DNA from: Zygnema cylindricum
Taxonomy: Eukaryota; Streptophyta; Zygnematophyceae; Zygnematales; Zygnemataceae
Reading direction: 5' to 3'
DNA length: 15,040 bases
Assembly (NCBI GenBank): GCA_037447655.1
Contig: JBBHKE010001760.1
Location: 309,729-324,768 of the forward strand
The notes under the pieces are model-generated. The model had not been told where the DNA came from and did no database searches. It worked only from the letters and a program-made list of their open reading frames with translations. Position 1 is the first letter of the stretch. Each line of letters begins with the position of its first letter. Both the position numbers and the translations under genes were made by a program. Positions 1 through 8,416 of the stretch are shown here, piece after piece.

Positions 1-277
1 TGCCACAAGGTGAAGGTTCGTAATAGTAGGTAAAGAACGTGAGCCATGTGATATAAAAGTATGAAGAGGCCGTTGAAGTACTACTCTCACAATTGAAAGT
101 AGAAGTATCACGAACAGGTAGGCTGTGAAAAATAGAGGTACATGTCTGTTCTCTCTAGCGACGTTATCAGGTTGTAGAAAGGAGGAAACTTTCACATTGA
201 GCAGTCGGAAACGAGTTGGTCGACCTCGAGGATTTATCACGGTCGAAATATCTAGAGGTAATTCCAGTAGGTGTTGA
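1..277. other. unassigned stretch, probably decayed 5' gag of element O
   Basis: No feature is recognised with confidence. The frame used by the gag downstream is open from 122 to a TGA at 275-277 and continues beyond it, so the stretch is probably the variable hydrophilic part of gag of the outer copia element. The N-terminal gag motif seen in the inner element (PIFDG followed by a Trp) is not visible here, and no LTR end or primer-binding site is seen, so the true start of the element lies left of the window. Confidence 0.35.
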
Positions 278-1941
278 GAAGCCGGAACTCCTACACTTCC
301 ACTCTCCAGCGGTTTCGATCTCACTCCACGAAGTCTTACTTCACGGACCTTAAGCGAGGAAAATGACATTCAGATGTGGGAGTACACCAACATGAATTCC
401 AGGCACTTCATTCTGAAGCACCTCACTCTAGCTTTGGCGACCTCTCACCTTCACATCCTCAAGGCCGAAGAGTTGTGGATGACCTTAATGGAGATCTATA
501 AAGCTGGCACTATTTAGGAGCTCCAGCTGGTTGAGCAAAGGCTGACGAGTTACACTTTCAAAGGAGGAAAGATGTTGGACTATTGCAGCGATCTCTCTTG
601 TCTGTACATGGAGATAAAAAGTGTCGGATGGACAAGCACTATGAAGATGAAAGTTAACACTCTCATCATGAAGTTGCCGGAGAAGTATGAAAATATAGTG
701 TACCGAGTGCAAGAAATGGATGATAATGCTTGGAAGTGGAACACCGTGGTCCGAATGATACTTGTGCAGGAGAACACCATTGAGATCCGGAGAGGAGGAA
801 AGAGCGTTCAAGCTCTAGCTGCCGGAATGGACCGGTGGAGGAATGATCCAAAAAATCCGTACAACAACTTCAAAGGGGAAAAGAACCAATCTGGAGAATC
901 GAGGACTCCAAAAGCCTTTTGTCATTTCTGCAAAAAATTGGGGCCCTTCATAACTGATTGCATCAAGCTATCGGAGCTGAGGCTTCAAGAAAATCGTGGA
1001 GGGGATTCTCCGGGAGGGAAGAAGAAAGCACTTGTGGTCACACAAGTGAAAGGAGAGACCAAGGAGGACGAATCTTCCGAGGAGGAAGAAATGGAGCTTC
1101 TTCTTGACGAGAATCTAGAGGAGAAGGAGATCCCTCGGAAACAGAAGTGTGCCCTTGGAGCCATTCGAGAAGCTCCAGAGGAGGGATGGATCATCGACTC
1201 AAGTGCATCCATGCATATGTGTCGTGACAGGCACCTCTTCACTAAGCTAAGAAAGATCGTTACTGTGGAAATAGAGTATGGGGATGGGAGAGTAGTTACC
1301 ATAGATCTAGTGGGCTCGATAGATCTGAAAGTCTCCTTGGAGGGTAAGACTTCTATTTTCACCTTCTCAGATATGCTCTATATTCCTCAGCTCAGTAAGA
1401 ATCTTGTGTCTACCTCTGTATTAGATGACAAGGATTTTGATACCTTCACTAGAAAGGGAGTCATTACAGCTAAGTATAAAAATGAAGTCTACTTCACAGC
1501 AGATAAGGGTAGCGAAGGAATGTTTAGGTTTAACCAGAGTAATGAAAAGAAAAGTGCTTACTATGGTGGTGTCCCGAGGTTGATGATATGGCATAAGCGT
1601 TTGAGACATGGGTATTTTGACAGGTTGAGGGAAATGAAGAAGCTAGGTGTAGTAGAAGGCATTCAGTTTGGAGATAATGAAATGATGGATGATTCTAGTG
1701 GCTGTGCTCAAGGTAAGGCTCACAAACTTCCCTTTCCAAAAACTGCCACAAATAGAGGTGAGAAAGTACTAAATCTGGTCCACACAAAAATCAGGGGACC
1801 AGCCAGAGTACCTTCGGTTGGGGGGTAGAGGTATATGTTGACAATTACTGATGATTGGTATAGATATTCCATAATCTACTTCTTAAAAACAAAGTTTGAA
1901 GCACCAAAGTACTTTAAAGAATACAAAGCCTGGAGTGAGAA
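278..1941 (+). pseudogene. O gag - protease - integrase N-terminal part (broken polyprotein)
   Basis: This encodes the first part of a copia polyprotein. The visible order is a gag core of the UBN2 type (from about 368), a CCHC zinc knuckle (920-961), protease (1196-1210), a GAG-pre-integrase zinc-binding region (about 1590-1740) and the start of the integrase core. Stops in frame are TAG 515-517 and TAG 1826-1828. Key residues are damaged. The knuckle has Pro in place of His; the protease reads DSSAS where DSGAS/T is usual; the first Cys of the integrase CxxC is Ser; and the first integrase Asp, in the usual HTD motif, is Lys (1787-1789). Reading stops at 1941 because element A is inserted there; the matching remainder resumes at 7943. 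The frame can be followed upstream to 122, past a TGA at 275-277. Confidence 0.85.
1937..1941. repeat. left target-site duplication of element A (gagaa)
   Basis: The five bases before the 5' LTR of A match those after its 3' LTR (7943-7947, aagaa) with one difference. Removing A plus one copy restores a continuous O integrase frame, with Trp-Ser-Glu running straight into Lys-Leu-His as in A's own integrase. Five bases is the usual copia duplication length. Confidence 0.85.
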
Positions 1942-2089
1942 TGTTCAAAAGAGGTAATTAATAATTCACTTCCCTATTTTAGTTTTGCTTTAAAGAAAGA
2001 GAGTGAGGATCAAAGGCCCGCCATGGCTGGCGCCATATTTAGAAAGTGGCAGTTTTTGAAGTAAAGGGTATTTTACTAAAATGATGCCG

Positions 2090-2158
2090 AAGTCTAGATT
2101 TGAACCTGCGACCCCTACAGTCTCTATAGCCCAAAGCCTTAACCATTAAGGTGTTACG
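2090..2158 (-). other. antisense tRNA-like block in A 5' LTR
   Basis: Read on the minus strand, this has a B-box match GGTTCAAATCT (2096-2106). A D-arm-like sequence with a perfect 4-bp stem (CCTT / AAGG, loop AATGGTT) lies 36 nt upstream of it. A T4 run lies about 15 nt after the B box. Spacing and order are those of a Pol III tRNA gene or tRNA-derived SINE head. The acceptor stem does not pair, so a working tRNA is unlikely. Equivalent blocks occur at the same relative place in LTRs C and O, and the block is deleted from A's own 3' LTR. Confidence 0.5.
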
Positions 2159-2446
2159 AAACTATACACGTGATGGGTTTAATAAATATATAGACATTAA
2201 CGCAACAACTAATTAACAGCAGACTAACCTAAAAGAGCAATTCATGCATGTACGCGAATCTGAACCGTGTAAAATATGTTTTGATCGGACGACCGGCATT
2301 ATAGCCGCCACGCAAATTGAGCGTTTGGCGGCATACGGAGATAGTGTCACGCGGTGCCACGTGGTGCCAAATTATTTGATACCGAAGAAGATGGGAGGAG
2401 GAACCATGGCTTCCGATTTGATGGGTGTCACCTTGTAGACCTTGTC

Positions 2447-2606
2447 GTACAATGGTCGTACAATAAGTACATCGTCCATTGTACCTTCTTGTACTATATA
2501 GTGTTCCTATTGGACTAGGGTTTAGTAGTAGGTTGTCGTGAGTAGGCAGACCGTGACTTAGTAATATTTAGGTACCTCTCTCTCTAAGAGAGCTTGTAAC
2601 TATAAA
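2447..2606 (+). promoter_or_regulatory. A LTR promoter: GTAC array, inverted CCAAT box and TATA box
   Basis: Five GTAC cores lie at 2447, 2458, 2467, 2481 and 2491, followed by ATTGG (CCAAT on the minus strand) at 2509-2513 and TATAAA at 2601-2606. GTAC is the known core bound by plant SBP/SPL proteins, including the copper-response regulator; whether they bind here is inference. The same order and spacing recur in LTRs C and O and in the 3' LTR of A. Transcription would start near 2630. An inverted repeat GGTCA-TCTT-TGACC follows the TATA box directly (2607-2620). Confidence 0.6.
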
Positions 2607-2671
2607 GGTCATCTTTGACCAGCCATAACTTACTGCTCGGGGGAGCAAATTCAGTGATTCTTTTTGCGTTT

Positions 2672-2705
2672 GACTCAAGGGAGTCTTTTCCACACAGGGG
2701 TGAGA
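2672..2705 (+). other. tandem leader hairpins in A 5' LTR
   Basis: GACTC-AAGG-GAGTC (2672-2685) forms a 5-bp hairpin with a 4-nt loop. A second, weaker one follows (CAC-AGGG-GTG). Both lie downstream of the expected transcript start, so they would be in the genomic RNA leader. Counterparts occur in the other three LTR copies, with paired changes in the second stem. A role in RNA packaging or dimerisation is possible but not shown. Confidence 0.45.
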
Positions 2706-2810
2706 TTGGTAAGAATATTTGTGTGCCTGGGCGGCGCTTATTCAGCGGGAAAGTAGAAGGGGCAAATATTATCCTAGAGGCTTTACATAGGTTGCTCATT
2801 CTGTGGGTCA

Positions 2811-4026
2811 ATGGAGACCACAGAATTTCATGTTATGGGCCCACCCTCTAGGGTGCCCATATTTGATGGATCAGAATTTCTTTATTGGGAAATGATGATG
2901 GAGGGAGAACTATTTGAGAAACATCTATGGGGCATAGTGTCTGGACAAATTCAATGCCCACCTCCACCTAAGTTTGGAGGGACACGTTTTTTTGGCACCT
3001 CCTCCTCTACAGTTGGTAGAACAGCTGCCACCATCACCGAGGATGAAGATGAGGAAGGAGAGGAGATTGTCATGGAAGGAGAAAAGGGAGGAGTTGCAAC
3101 TCAAGGGACACCTTTGCCGAAAGCGATACTGGCAACAACACCACCAAAAACGGCGACAATAGTTCAGACCGAAAGATAGAGTATGAAAAGTGGAACTACA
3201 AAGACAAGGTTGCTAAGCTCTTAATTCTTAAAAGTGTAGCAAACGGCATTGCCATTCCCCTTATGCATGTCAAATCTTCATCTCATATTTGGATATCACT
3301 AGTTAACAAATATAAGAGTGGATCATTGCAGCAACAACAGTTGGCCGAAAATAAGATTGCAGCTTATACTTATAAAGGAGGAAGTATGAATAATTATTGC
3401 AATGATTTAGGAGCATTATTTGGAGAGTTAGAGAGTGCAGGTAACTCATGGTCCGAGAGACAAAGAGTAAACACATTAATGATGAAACTACTTGAAGAGT
3501 ATGAGAATATCATTAACCGATTGCAGGATATAAGAGATAGCAATTCGAATTAGGATGACACAGTGGGAATGATTTTAGTGAAAGAAAGAACCATAGAGCT
3601 TAGGAGAGGGAGTCCAAGTGTTCAAACATTGTCTGCAGGAGCTGATTGGCGGAAGCGTGATGAAGAGAGAGGGAAAGATCCCTATCGAAACTTTGGTGGA
3701 AGAGGACAAGGAGGTGGCAGATTTTATAGACATAGGAGAGGAACTTCTCGAGGAGGATTATGTCACTTCTGTAAGAAACTTGGACACTATATGGCATATT
3801 GTGTCAAACTTGCAGATCTTCGACTGAAAGATGGTCAAGGAACCTCAAGGGATGGAGGAAAGAAAAAGGCTTTCTTGACCCTAGTTCATGATGAGGAAGT
3901 GGAAGGAAAAATTGAACCAGAAGAGGAGCTTGAGGAGCTTCTTCTTGATCCGAAAAACACTGAAAACATGTTGACATTCCACGGAGACAAAAGTGTGCTT
4001 TCGGAGGTAAGAGGGATCCACCCGAG
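2811..4026 (+). pseudogene. A gag (broken)
   Basis: This is the capsid/nucleocapsid part of the copia polyprotein. The reading frame opens at an ATG inside the 5' LTR (2811), runs through the primer-binding site and reaches the N-terminal gag motif PIFDGSEF plus Trp near 2855. An acidic and Pro-rich stretch follows, across which the frame changes (between about 2990 and 3170). The UBN2-type gag core runs from about 3175 to 3640 and is cut by TAG 3551-3553. The CCHC zinc knuckle at 3761-3802 is intact (Cys, Cys, His, Cys with normal spacing). A second frame change occurs near 4010-4026 at the gag-protease border. An alternative start is the ATG within the primer-binding site (2835). The region before the core could also contain a small insertion. 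Confidence 0.85.
2832..2845 (+). other. primer-binding site, half-tRNA type (initiator Met anticodon arm)
   Basis: One base after the LTR end, GTTATGGGCCCACC is complementary to nucleotides 26-39 (anticodon stem-loop) of plant initiator tRNA-Met as I recall its sequence. It does not match the tRNA 3' end, which would give TGGTATCAGAGC, the usual plant copia site. Drosophila copia is known to use a 39-nt 5' fragment of this tRNA; the match here starts exactly at C39. The site contains an ATG (complement of the CAU anticodon) in the gag frame. Confidence 0.8.
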
Positions 4027-5535
4027 GATGGGTGGATCATATACTCAGGGGCTTCAATGCATATGTGCAAATATAAGCGGTGGTTTACTAAACTGAGAAA
4101 GATCCCAACAGTTGAGATAAAGTACGGAGATGGTAGAGTAGAGACCACAACGCTTGTTGGAACTCCTGAGTTGAAGGTTCTAGTTGATGGAAAGGCCTCA
4201 ATTGTAACACTCTCAGATGTTCTTTACATTCCACATCTTAGCAATAACCTAGTCTCAACAGCTGTCCTAGATGAAAAGGAGTTTGAAACACGAACTAGGA
4301 AAGGAATCTTCACAGCAAGCTTTGATAATGAGGTTTATTTCATAGCTGAAAAGGGCAGTCAAGGAATGTTCAAAATTGTTCTTTGTAATAAAAAGAGTGT
4401 TCTCTACTCGTGTGCAAGTGAGATGATGCTTTGGCATAAAAGGTTGGGGCATGTGCATCTAGATAGATTAAAGAAAATGAAGAAAAAAAGAATTGTGGAG
4501 GGTATTACTTTTGAGGATGATGAGACCTTTGATGAGTGTAGTGGATGTGCCCAAGAGAAGATTCATATAATTCCGTTTCCAAAAGCAACCATATTTAGGA
4601 GAGAGAAAATATTAGATCTAGTTCACACTGATGTTTGGGGACTTGCTAGGTATGCTTCACATGGGGGGAAGAGATGGATGTTAACCATCACAGATGATTG
4701 GTCTAGATACACGAAGGTATACTTTCTCAGACATAAGTCAGAGGTATTAAGATGTTTCAAAAAGTTTAAAGTATGGAGTGAAAAACTACATGAAACCTCA
4801 ATAAAAGAGATAAGAAGTGATAATGGGAAAGAATATACCTCAAGGGAATTTGAAGAATATCTTAAAGAAGAAAGAATTCATCATGAGAAAATTGTTCCCT
4901 ATAATCCGGAACATATTGGAGTAGCAAAAAGAGTGAATAGAATGTTAGGAGATATGTCCAGAAGTATGTTAACTGATAAGAGGATAGGGTTGCAATTTTG
5001 GGCTGAGTCTATGAACTATGCTAATTTCATCAAAAATATAGTCCTTACTTCAGCAAATAAGGAGGAAACTCCGTATGAGAGGTGGACAGGAAGAAAGTCT
5101 GATTTGTCTAGTTTTAGAGTGTTCGGAAGTCAAGTCTACAATTTGGATTCCGATAAGACTAAATGGAAGTTAGAGGAATGGAAACCAAGATATATTGTAG
5201 GATATGATGAGAGCACAAAAGGATACCGGGTGTATGACTTCAAAAAGAGAGATATTATTTTGGTAAAACACATAGTGGTGATGAATGAAGAGAAGTCCAT
5301 TGATCCATTCAAATATAATAAGGAAGTCAAAATCAGATTTGAAACGGATCCGTTTTTTGACTTTGACTTTGAAGAAAAGGAAGATGGAGAAAAAGAAAAA
5401 TCTGCAGATCTACCAAAGGAGAAGAAGGAAAGGACAACATCCGAGGCAACGCCACAATACGAAGTGGAAACTGATGAGGAACTTGATGAGACACCGGAAT
5501 CGGAAGATAGGGAAGCTGCAAATCTTCCTAACTGA
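4027..5535 (+). pseudogene. A protease - integrase (long open frame, active sites lost)
   Basis: A long open frame carries the protease and then integrase. The protease motif at 4042-4056 reads YSGAS: the catalytic Asp of DSGAS is Tyr. The GAG-pre-integrase region has intact His/Cys ligands, including CSGC near 4540. In the integrase core the first two acidic residues are present, Asp 4630-4632 (HTD) and Asp 4819-4821 (SDNG). The third, expected Glu in the GVAE motif, is Lys (4927-4929). The C-terminal part holds the conserved VFG, GYD and DIILVKH segments and an acidic linker. The frame ends at a TGA (5533-5535) lying inside the linker rather than at a natural end. Integration and processing activity are predicted to be lost. 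Confidence 0.9.
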
Positions 5536-7233
5536 AACCCAAGGATGCCTTCCATATCGGCGTCTGATTTTGAAGGGGGGAGAAGAAGTAGTAAACGACT
5601 TCAAAAAAGACAAGTAAATAACCAACTCACAAAGATGTCTCACCCAGATGAACCTCAGACATACTTAGAGGCAATAAACACCCCAGAAAGTAGCCGGTGG
5701 ATCTCTGCTATAAATGAAGAAATGGCCTCCATCATGGAAGCCAATACATGGGAGTTGGTAGATTGTCCACCAGACCGAAAACCGATCGGATGTAAGTGGG
5801 TTTTTAAACTTAAATTAAACCCGGATAATACCATTGAAAGGTACAAAGAGGTTAGTTGCAAAGTGGTATACTCAAAAAAAGGGGATAGACTACGAAGAAA
5901 CCTTTGCACCTGTAGTCAGATTTCCTTCTGTTAGAATCCTTTTAAGTTTAGCCGCAGCAGAGGATATGGAAATACACAAGATGGATATTAATACAGCTTT
6001 TTTGCACGGAGAGTTGGAAGAAGAAATTTACATGAGGCAACCGAAAGGATTCGTAGAAAGTGGGGAAGAAAGCAAGGTTTGCAAATTGATAAAATCACTC
6101 TATGGGCTTAAACAAGCCGCGCGACAATGGAATATAAAACTGGAAGATTTTTTGACCAGTTTGGGGTGTATCAGAATTAGTTCAGATCACTCCATATATT
6201 TATTTGAGGATGAGAATGGAGTGATATTTATTGCTATTTATGTGGGTGATTTGGTGGTCTTAAGCAAGTCCTTAGATAAGATTAACAAACTAAAACGGGA
6301 TCTTAGAAGCCGTTTTGATATGAAAGATCTTGGTGAAGCGAAGTACATTTTGGGAATTCAAATGGAGAGAGATAGAGGGAATAGGATTATAAGACTCACA
6401 CAGAAAGAAGCAATCGGTAATATGCTAGAAAAATTTCAGATGGAAAAAGCAAATTGATGTACTACTCCCATGGATTTGAAGAAAGTGTTTGAGGGGAGTG
6501 AAGAGAGAGGAATATTGACTTTTAATGATGAGATGGATGGGATAGAAAGAAAATTTATGGAAAATATCCCTTATCGGCAGATTGTAGGCAGCTTAATCTA
6601 TTTTATAAACTGTACCCGTCCGGATATAGACGCAGCTGTAGGTGTCTTTAGTAGAAGTCTAAATGAACCAAGAAAGAGAGATTGGGAGGCTGCCAAAAGG
6701 GTGATGAGGTATCTGGTGGGGACAATGGAATTGTGGTTGCATTTGGGAGGGGAGCACATGGACTTCACCACCTGGAGTGATGCCAGTTATGGAGATGTGC
6801 CTTTAAGGCGGTGTACGACTAGATATGTGTTGCAAATTGGATCCGGTGCATGTTGTTGGAGTAGCAAACAACAAAAAGTAGTTGCTCAGTCCACTATGGA
6901 GGCTGAATACATGGCTTCCTGTGCTGGAACCAAAGAATTAATGTGGGTTAAATCTCTCCTTGAAGAACTTGGGTTCATTAAGTCTGGAACTCAAAATGTT
7001 TTTTGTGATAATCAAGCTGCTATCTTTATTGCAGCTAATCCGAAACATCACTTCAAAGCTAAGCATATGGATATTAGACTAAGCTTTGTCAGAGAGAAGG
7101 TAGAAAATCAAATTATTAAACTGGTCATAAATTTGATAGGGAAATGATTGCAGACATGATGACAAAAGCAGTGCCTTCCCCTAAGTTGATTTATTGCAGA
7201 GAAAACTGTGGATTAAAATTGAAAAGTGACTAG
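5536..7233 (+). pseudogene. A reverse transcriptase - RNase H (broken)
   Basis: The RVT_2-type RT begins after the linker with the ANTWELVD and PIGCKWVFK motifs. A frame change lies near 5842-5852, after which the frame is open from about 5834 to a TGA at 6455-6457. The catalytic YVDD box reads YVGD at 6239-6250, so one of the two metal-binding Asp residues is Gly. The frame resumes to 7147 with the Ty1/copia RNase H. Its acidic residues are present: Asp 6779-6781, Glu 6905-6907 in EAEY, and Asp 7007-7009 in CDN. A last frame change near 7125-7135 precedes the true end, MMTK and PSPKL motifs and a TAG at 7231-7233, just before the polypurine tract. Confidence 0.9.
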
Positions 7234-7246
7234 GAATTAAGAAGAG
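7234..7246 (+). other. polypurine tract of A
   Basis: The purine-rich run ending aagaagag abuts the TGTT start of the 3' LTR directly after the gag-pol stop. It is the expected primer for plus-strand DNA. The equivalent run in O ends aggggag. Confidence 0.75.
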
Positions 7247-7942
7247 TGTTGAAAAGAGGTAATTAATAGTTCACTTCCCTATTTAAGTTTTGCTTTAAAG
7301 AAAGAGAGTGAGGATCAAAGGCGCTCCACGGCTGCCGCCATATTTAGAAAGTGGCAATTTTTGAAGTAAAGGGTATTTTACTAAAATGATGCCGGATCGG
7401 ACGGCCGACATTATAGCCGCCACGCGAAGTGAGCTTTTGGCGGCATACGGAGATAGCGTCACGCGGTGCCACGTGGGGCCAAATTATTTGATACCAAAGA
7501 AGATAGGAGAAGGAGCCATGGCTTCTGATTTGATAGGTGTCACCTTGTAGACCTTGTCGTACAATGGTTGTACAATAAGTACATCGCCCATTGTACCTTC
7601 TTGTACTATATAGTGTTCCTATTGGACTAGGGTTTAGTAGTAGGTAGTCTTGAGTAGGTAGACCGAGACTTAGAAATATTTAGGTACCTCTCTCTCTAAG
7701 AGAGCTTGTAACTATAAAGGTCATCTTTGACCAGCCATAACTTAGTGCTCAGGGGAGAAAATTCATTGATTCTTTTTGCGTTTGACTCAGGGGAGTCTTG
7801 TCCTCACAGGGGTGAGATTGGTCAAAATATTTGTGTGCTTGGGCGGCGCTTATTCAGCGGGAAAGTAGAATGGGCAAATATTATCATAGAGGCTTTACAT
7901 AGGCTGCTCATTCTGTGGGTCAATAGAGACCACAGAATTTCA
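7247..7942 (+). repeat. 3' LTR of element A (193-bp internal deletion)
   Basis: This 696-bp copy matches 1942-2830 but lacks the segment corresponding to 2090-2282, with the join at 7394/7395. The lost part includes the antisense tRNA-like block. LTRs C and O both keep sequence there, so this is a deletion here and not an insertion in the 5' copy. The GTAC array (7559-7606) and TATAAA (7713-7718) remain. So do both leader hairpins (7784-7797; 7803-7816, a perfect CTCAC/GTGAG stem). The ATG near the end has become ATA, consistent with no coding demand in a 3' LTR. Confidence 0.93.
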
Positions 7943-7947
7943 AAGAA
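7943..7947. repeat. right target-site duplication of element A (aagaa)
   Basis: This is the partner of 1937-1941 with one substitution. It is directly followed by the continuation of the O integrase frame. Confidence 0.85.
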
Positions 7948-8406
7948 GTTGCATGGAACCACCATTAAGAGAATAAAGAGTGATAATGGGGGAGAGTACA
8001 CCTCTAACTAGTTTGAGGAATATTTAAGAGATGAGGGAGTTCAGCATCAGAAAACAATACCAAATAATCTAGAACAGAATGGGGTAGCTGAGAGGTTAAA
8101 TCAGACTTTGGGAGATAGTGTATGCAGTATGTTGGCAGATAAGAAAATAGGAAAAAGATTTTGGGGAGAAGCCATGAACTGTGCTAACTACATTGAGAAC
8201 AGAGTCCTCACAACAGTTGTTAAAAGGATGACCCCTTATGAGAGATGGGTTGGAAGGAAACCGAATATCTCTCACTTGAAAGTATTCGTTGTCAAGTTTA
8301 CTGTCTTGACATAGATAAAAAAAACTTGAAACTAGATGCTAAAGGGAAACCGGGATATTTTGTGGGATATGACGAGGATGCCAAGGGATATAGAGTCCAC
8401 GACTTA
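7943..8406 (+). pseudogene. O integrase, second part (broken)
   Basis: This continues the O integrase after element A. The second catalytic Asp (7982-7984, SDNGG) and the Glu (8090-8092, GVAERLN) are both present. TAG 8009-8011 interrupts the frame, and a one-base loss near 8288 shifts it in the VF(G) segment that precedes the conserved C-terminal GYFVGYDE stretch. Coding similarity stops in the YRVHDL segment at about 8406, where LTR C and a purine run intrude. Compared with A, the next residues (DIILVKH) resume at 9464 or just after. Confidence 0.85.
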
Positions 8407-8416
8407 GCCAGGGGAG
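8407..8416 (+). other. polypurine-tract-like remnant before LTR C
   Basis: The bases ending aggggag lie directly before the TGTA of LTR C and equal the end of O's own polypurine tract (11535-11541). They do not fit the O reading frame at this point. This suggests that C is a 3' LTR whose upstream element was deleted. Confidence 0.5.

Larger units (their letters stand above)
1942..2830 (+). repeat. 5' LTR of element A
   Basis: This 889-bp repeat starts TGTT and ends TTTCA, and is repeated at 7247-7942. Its visible order is a start block shared with the other LTR copy, a CCATGGCT box near 2020 also present in LTRs C and O, an antisense tRNA-like block (about 2090-2158), a GTAC array (2447-2494), ATTGG (2509-2513), TATAAA (2601-2606), a dyad (2607-2620), a leader hairpin (2672-2685) and an ATG at 2811-2813 exactly 20 bases from the end. 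U3 therefore extends to roughly 2630, with R and U5 the last 200 bases; these boundaries are inferred from the TATA position. Confidence 0.93.
1942..7942 (+). mobile_element. Inner Ty1/copia LTR retrotransposon (A), nearly full length, inactive
   Basis: A 6-kb element lies in the same orientation as its host O and is bounded by TG at 1942 and CA at 7942. It contains a 5' LTR (1942-2830), a half-tRNA primer-binding site (2832-2845), one gag-pol reading region (2811-7233), a polypurine tract (7234-7246) and a 3' LTR (7247-7942). It interrupts the O integrase and is flanked by a 5-bp duplication. The LTRs differ by several percent: I counted about 24 substitutions in about 370 aligned bases by eye. 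One 193-bp block is missing from the 3' LTR. Its protein is clearly related to that of O, so both belong to one lineage. Confidence 0.93.

Noticed and set aside
209-232. AT-hook-like KRVGRPRG in the decayed O gag frame
   Set aside because: A single short match in a region with stops and no counterpart in element A; likely chance.
985-1362. Minus-strand open frame of 125 residues opposite the O gag-protease region
   Set aside because: It is Ser-rich shadow coding opposite a Glu/Lys-rich frame, with no motif; the plus frame has recognisable copia domains.
2090-2158. Functional tRNA gene on the minus strand
   Set aside because: B box and D-arm are good, but the acceptor and anticodon stems do not pair convincingly; kept only as a tRNA-like relic.
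2244-2438. 64-residue open frame inside the A 5' LTR
   Set aside because: It is not kept in the 3' LTR, C or O at protein level and lies in the promoter-containing U3.
5136-5555. Minus-strand open frame of 139 residues opposite the A integrase C-terminus and linker
   Set aside because: It is a low-complexity Ser/Phe-rich shadow of the acidic linker on the plus strand.
1942-7942. Element A as an active retrotransposon
   Set aside because: Stops, at least four frame changes, loss of three catalytic residues and diverged LTRs exclude autonomy.
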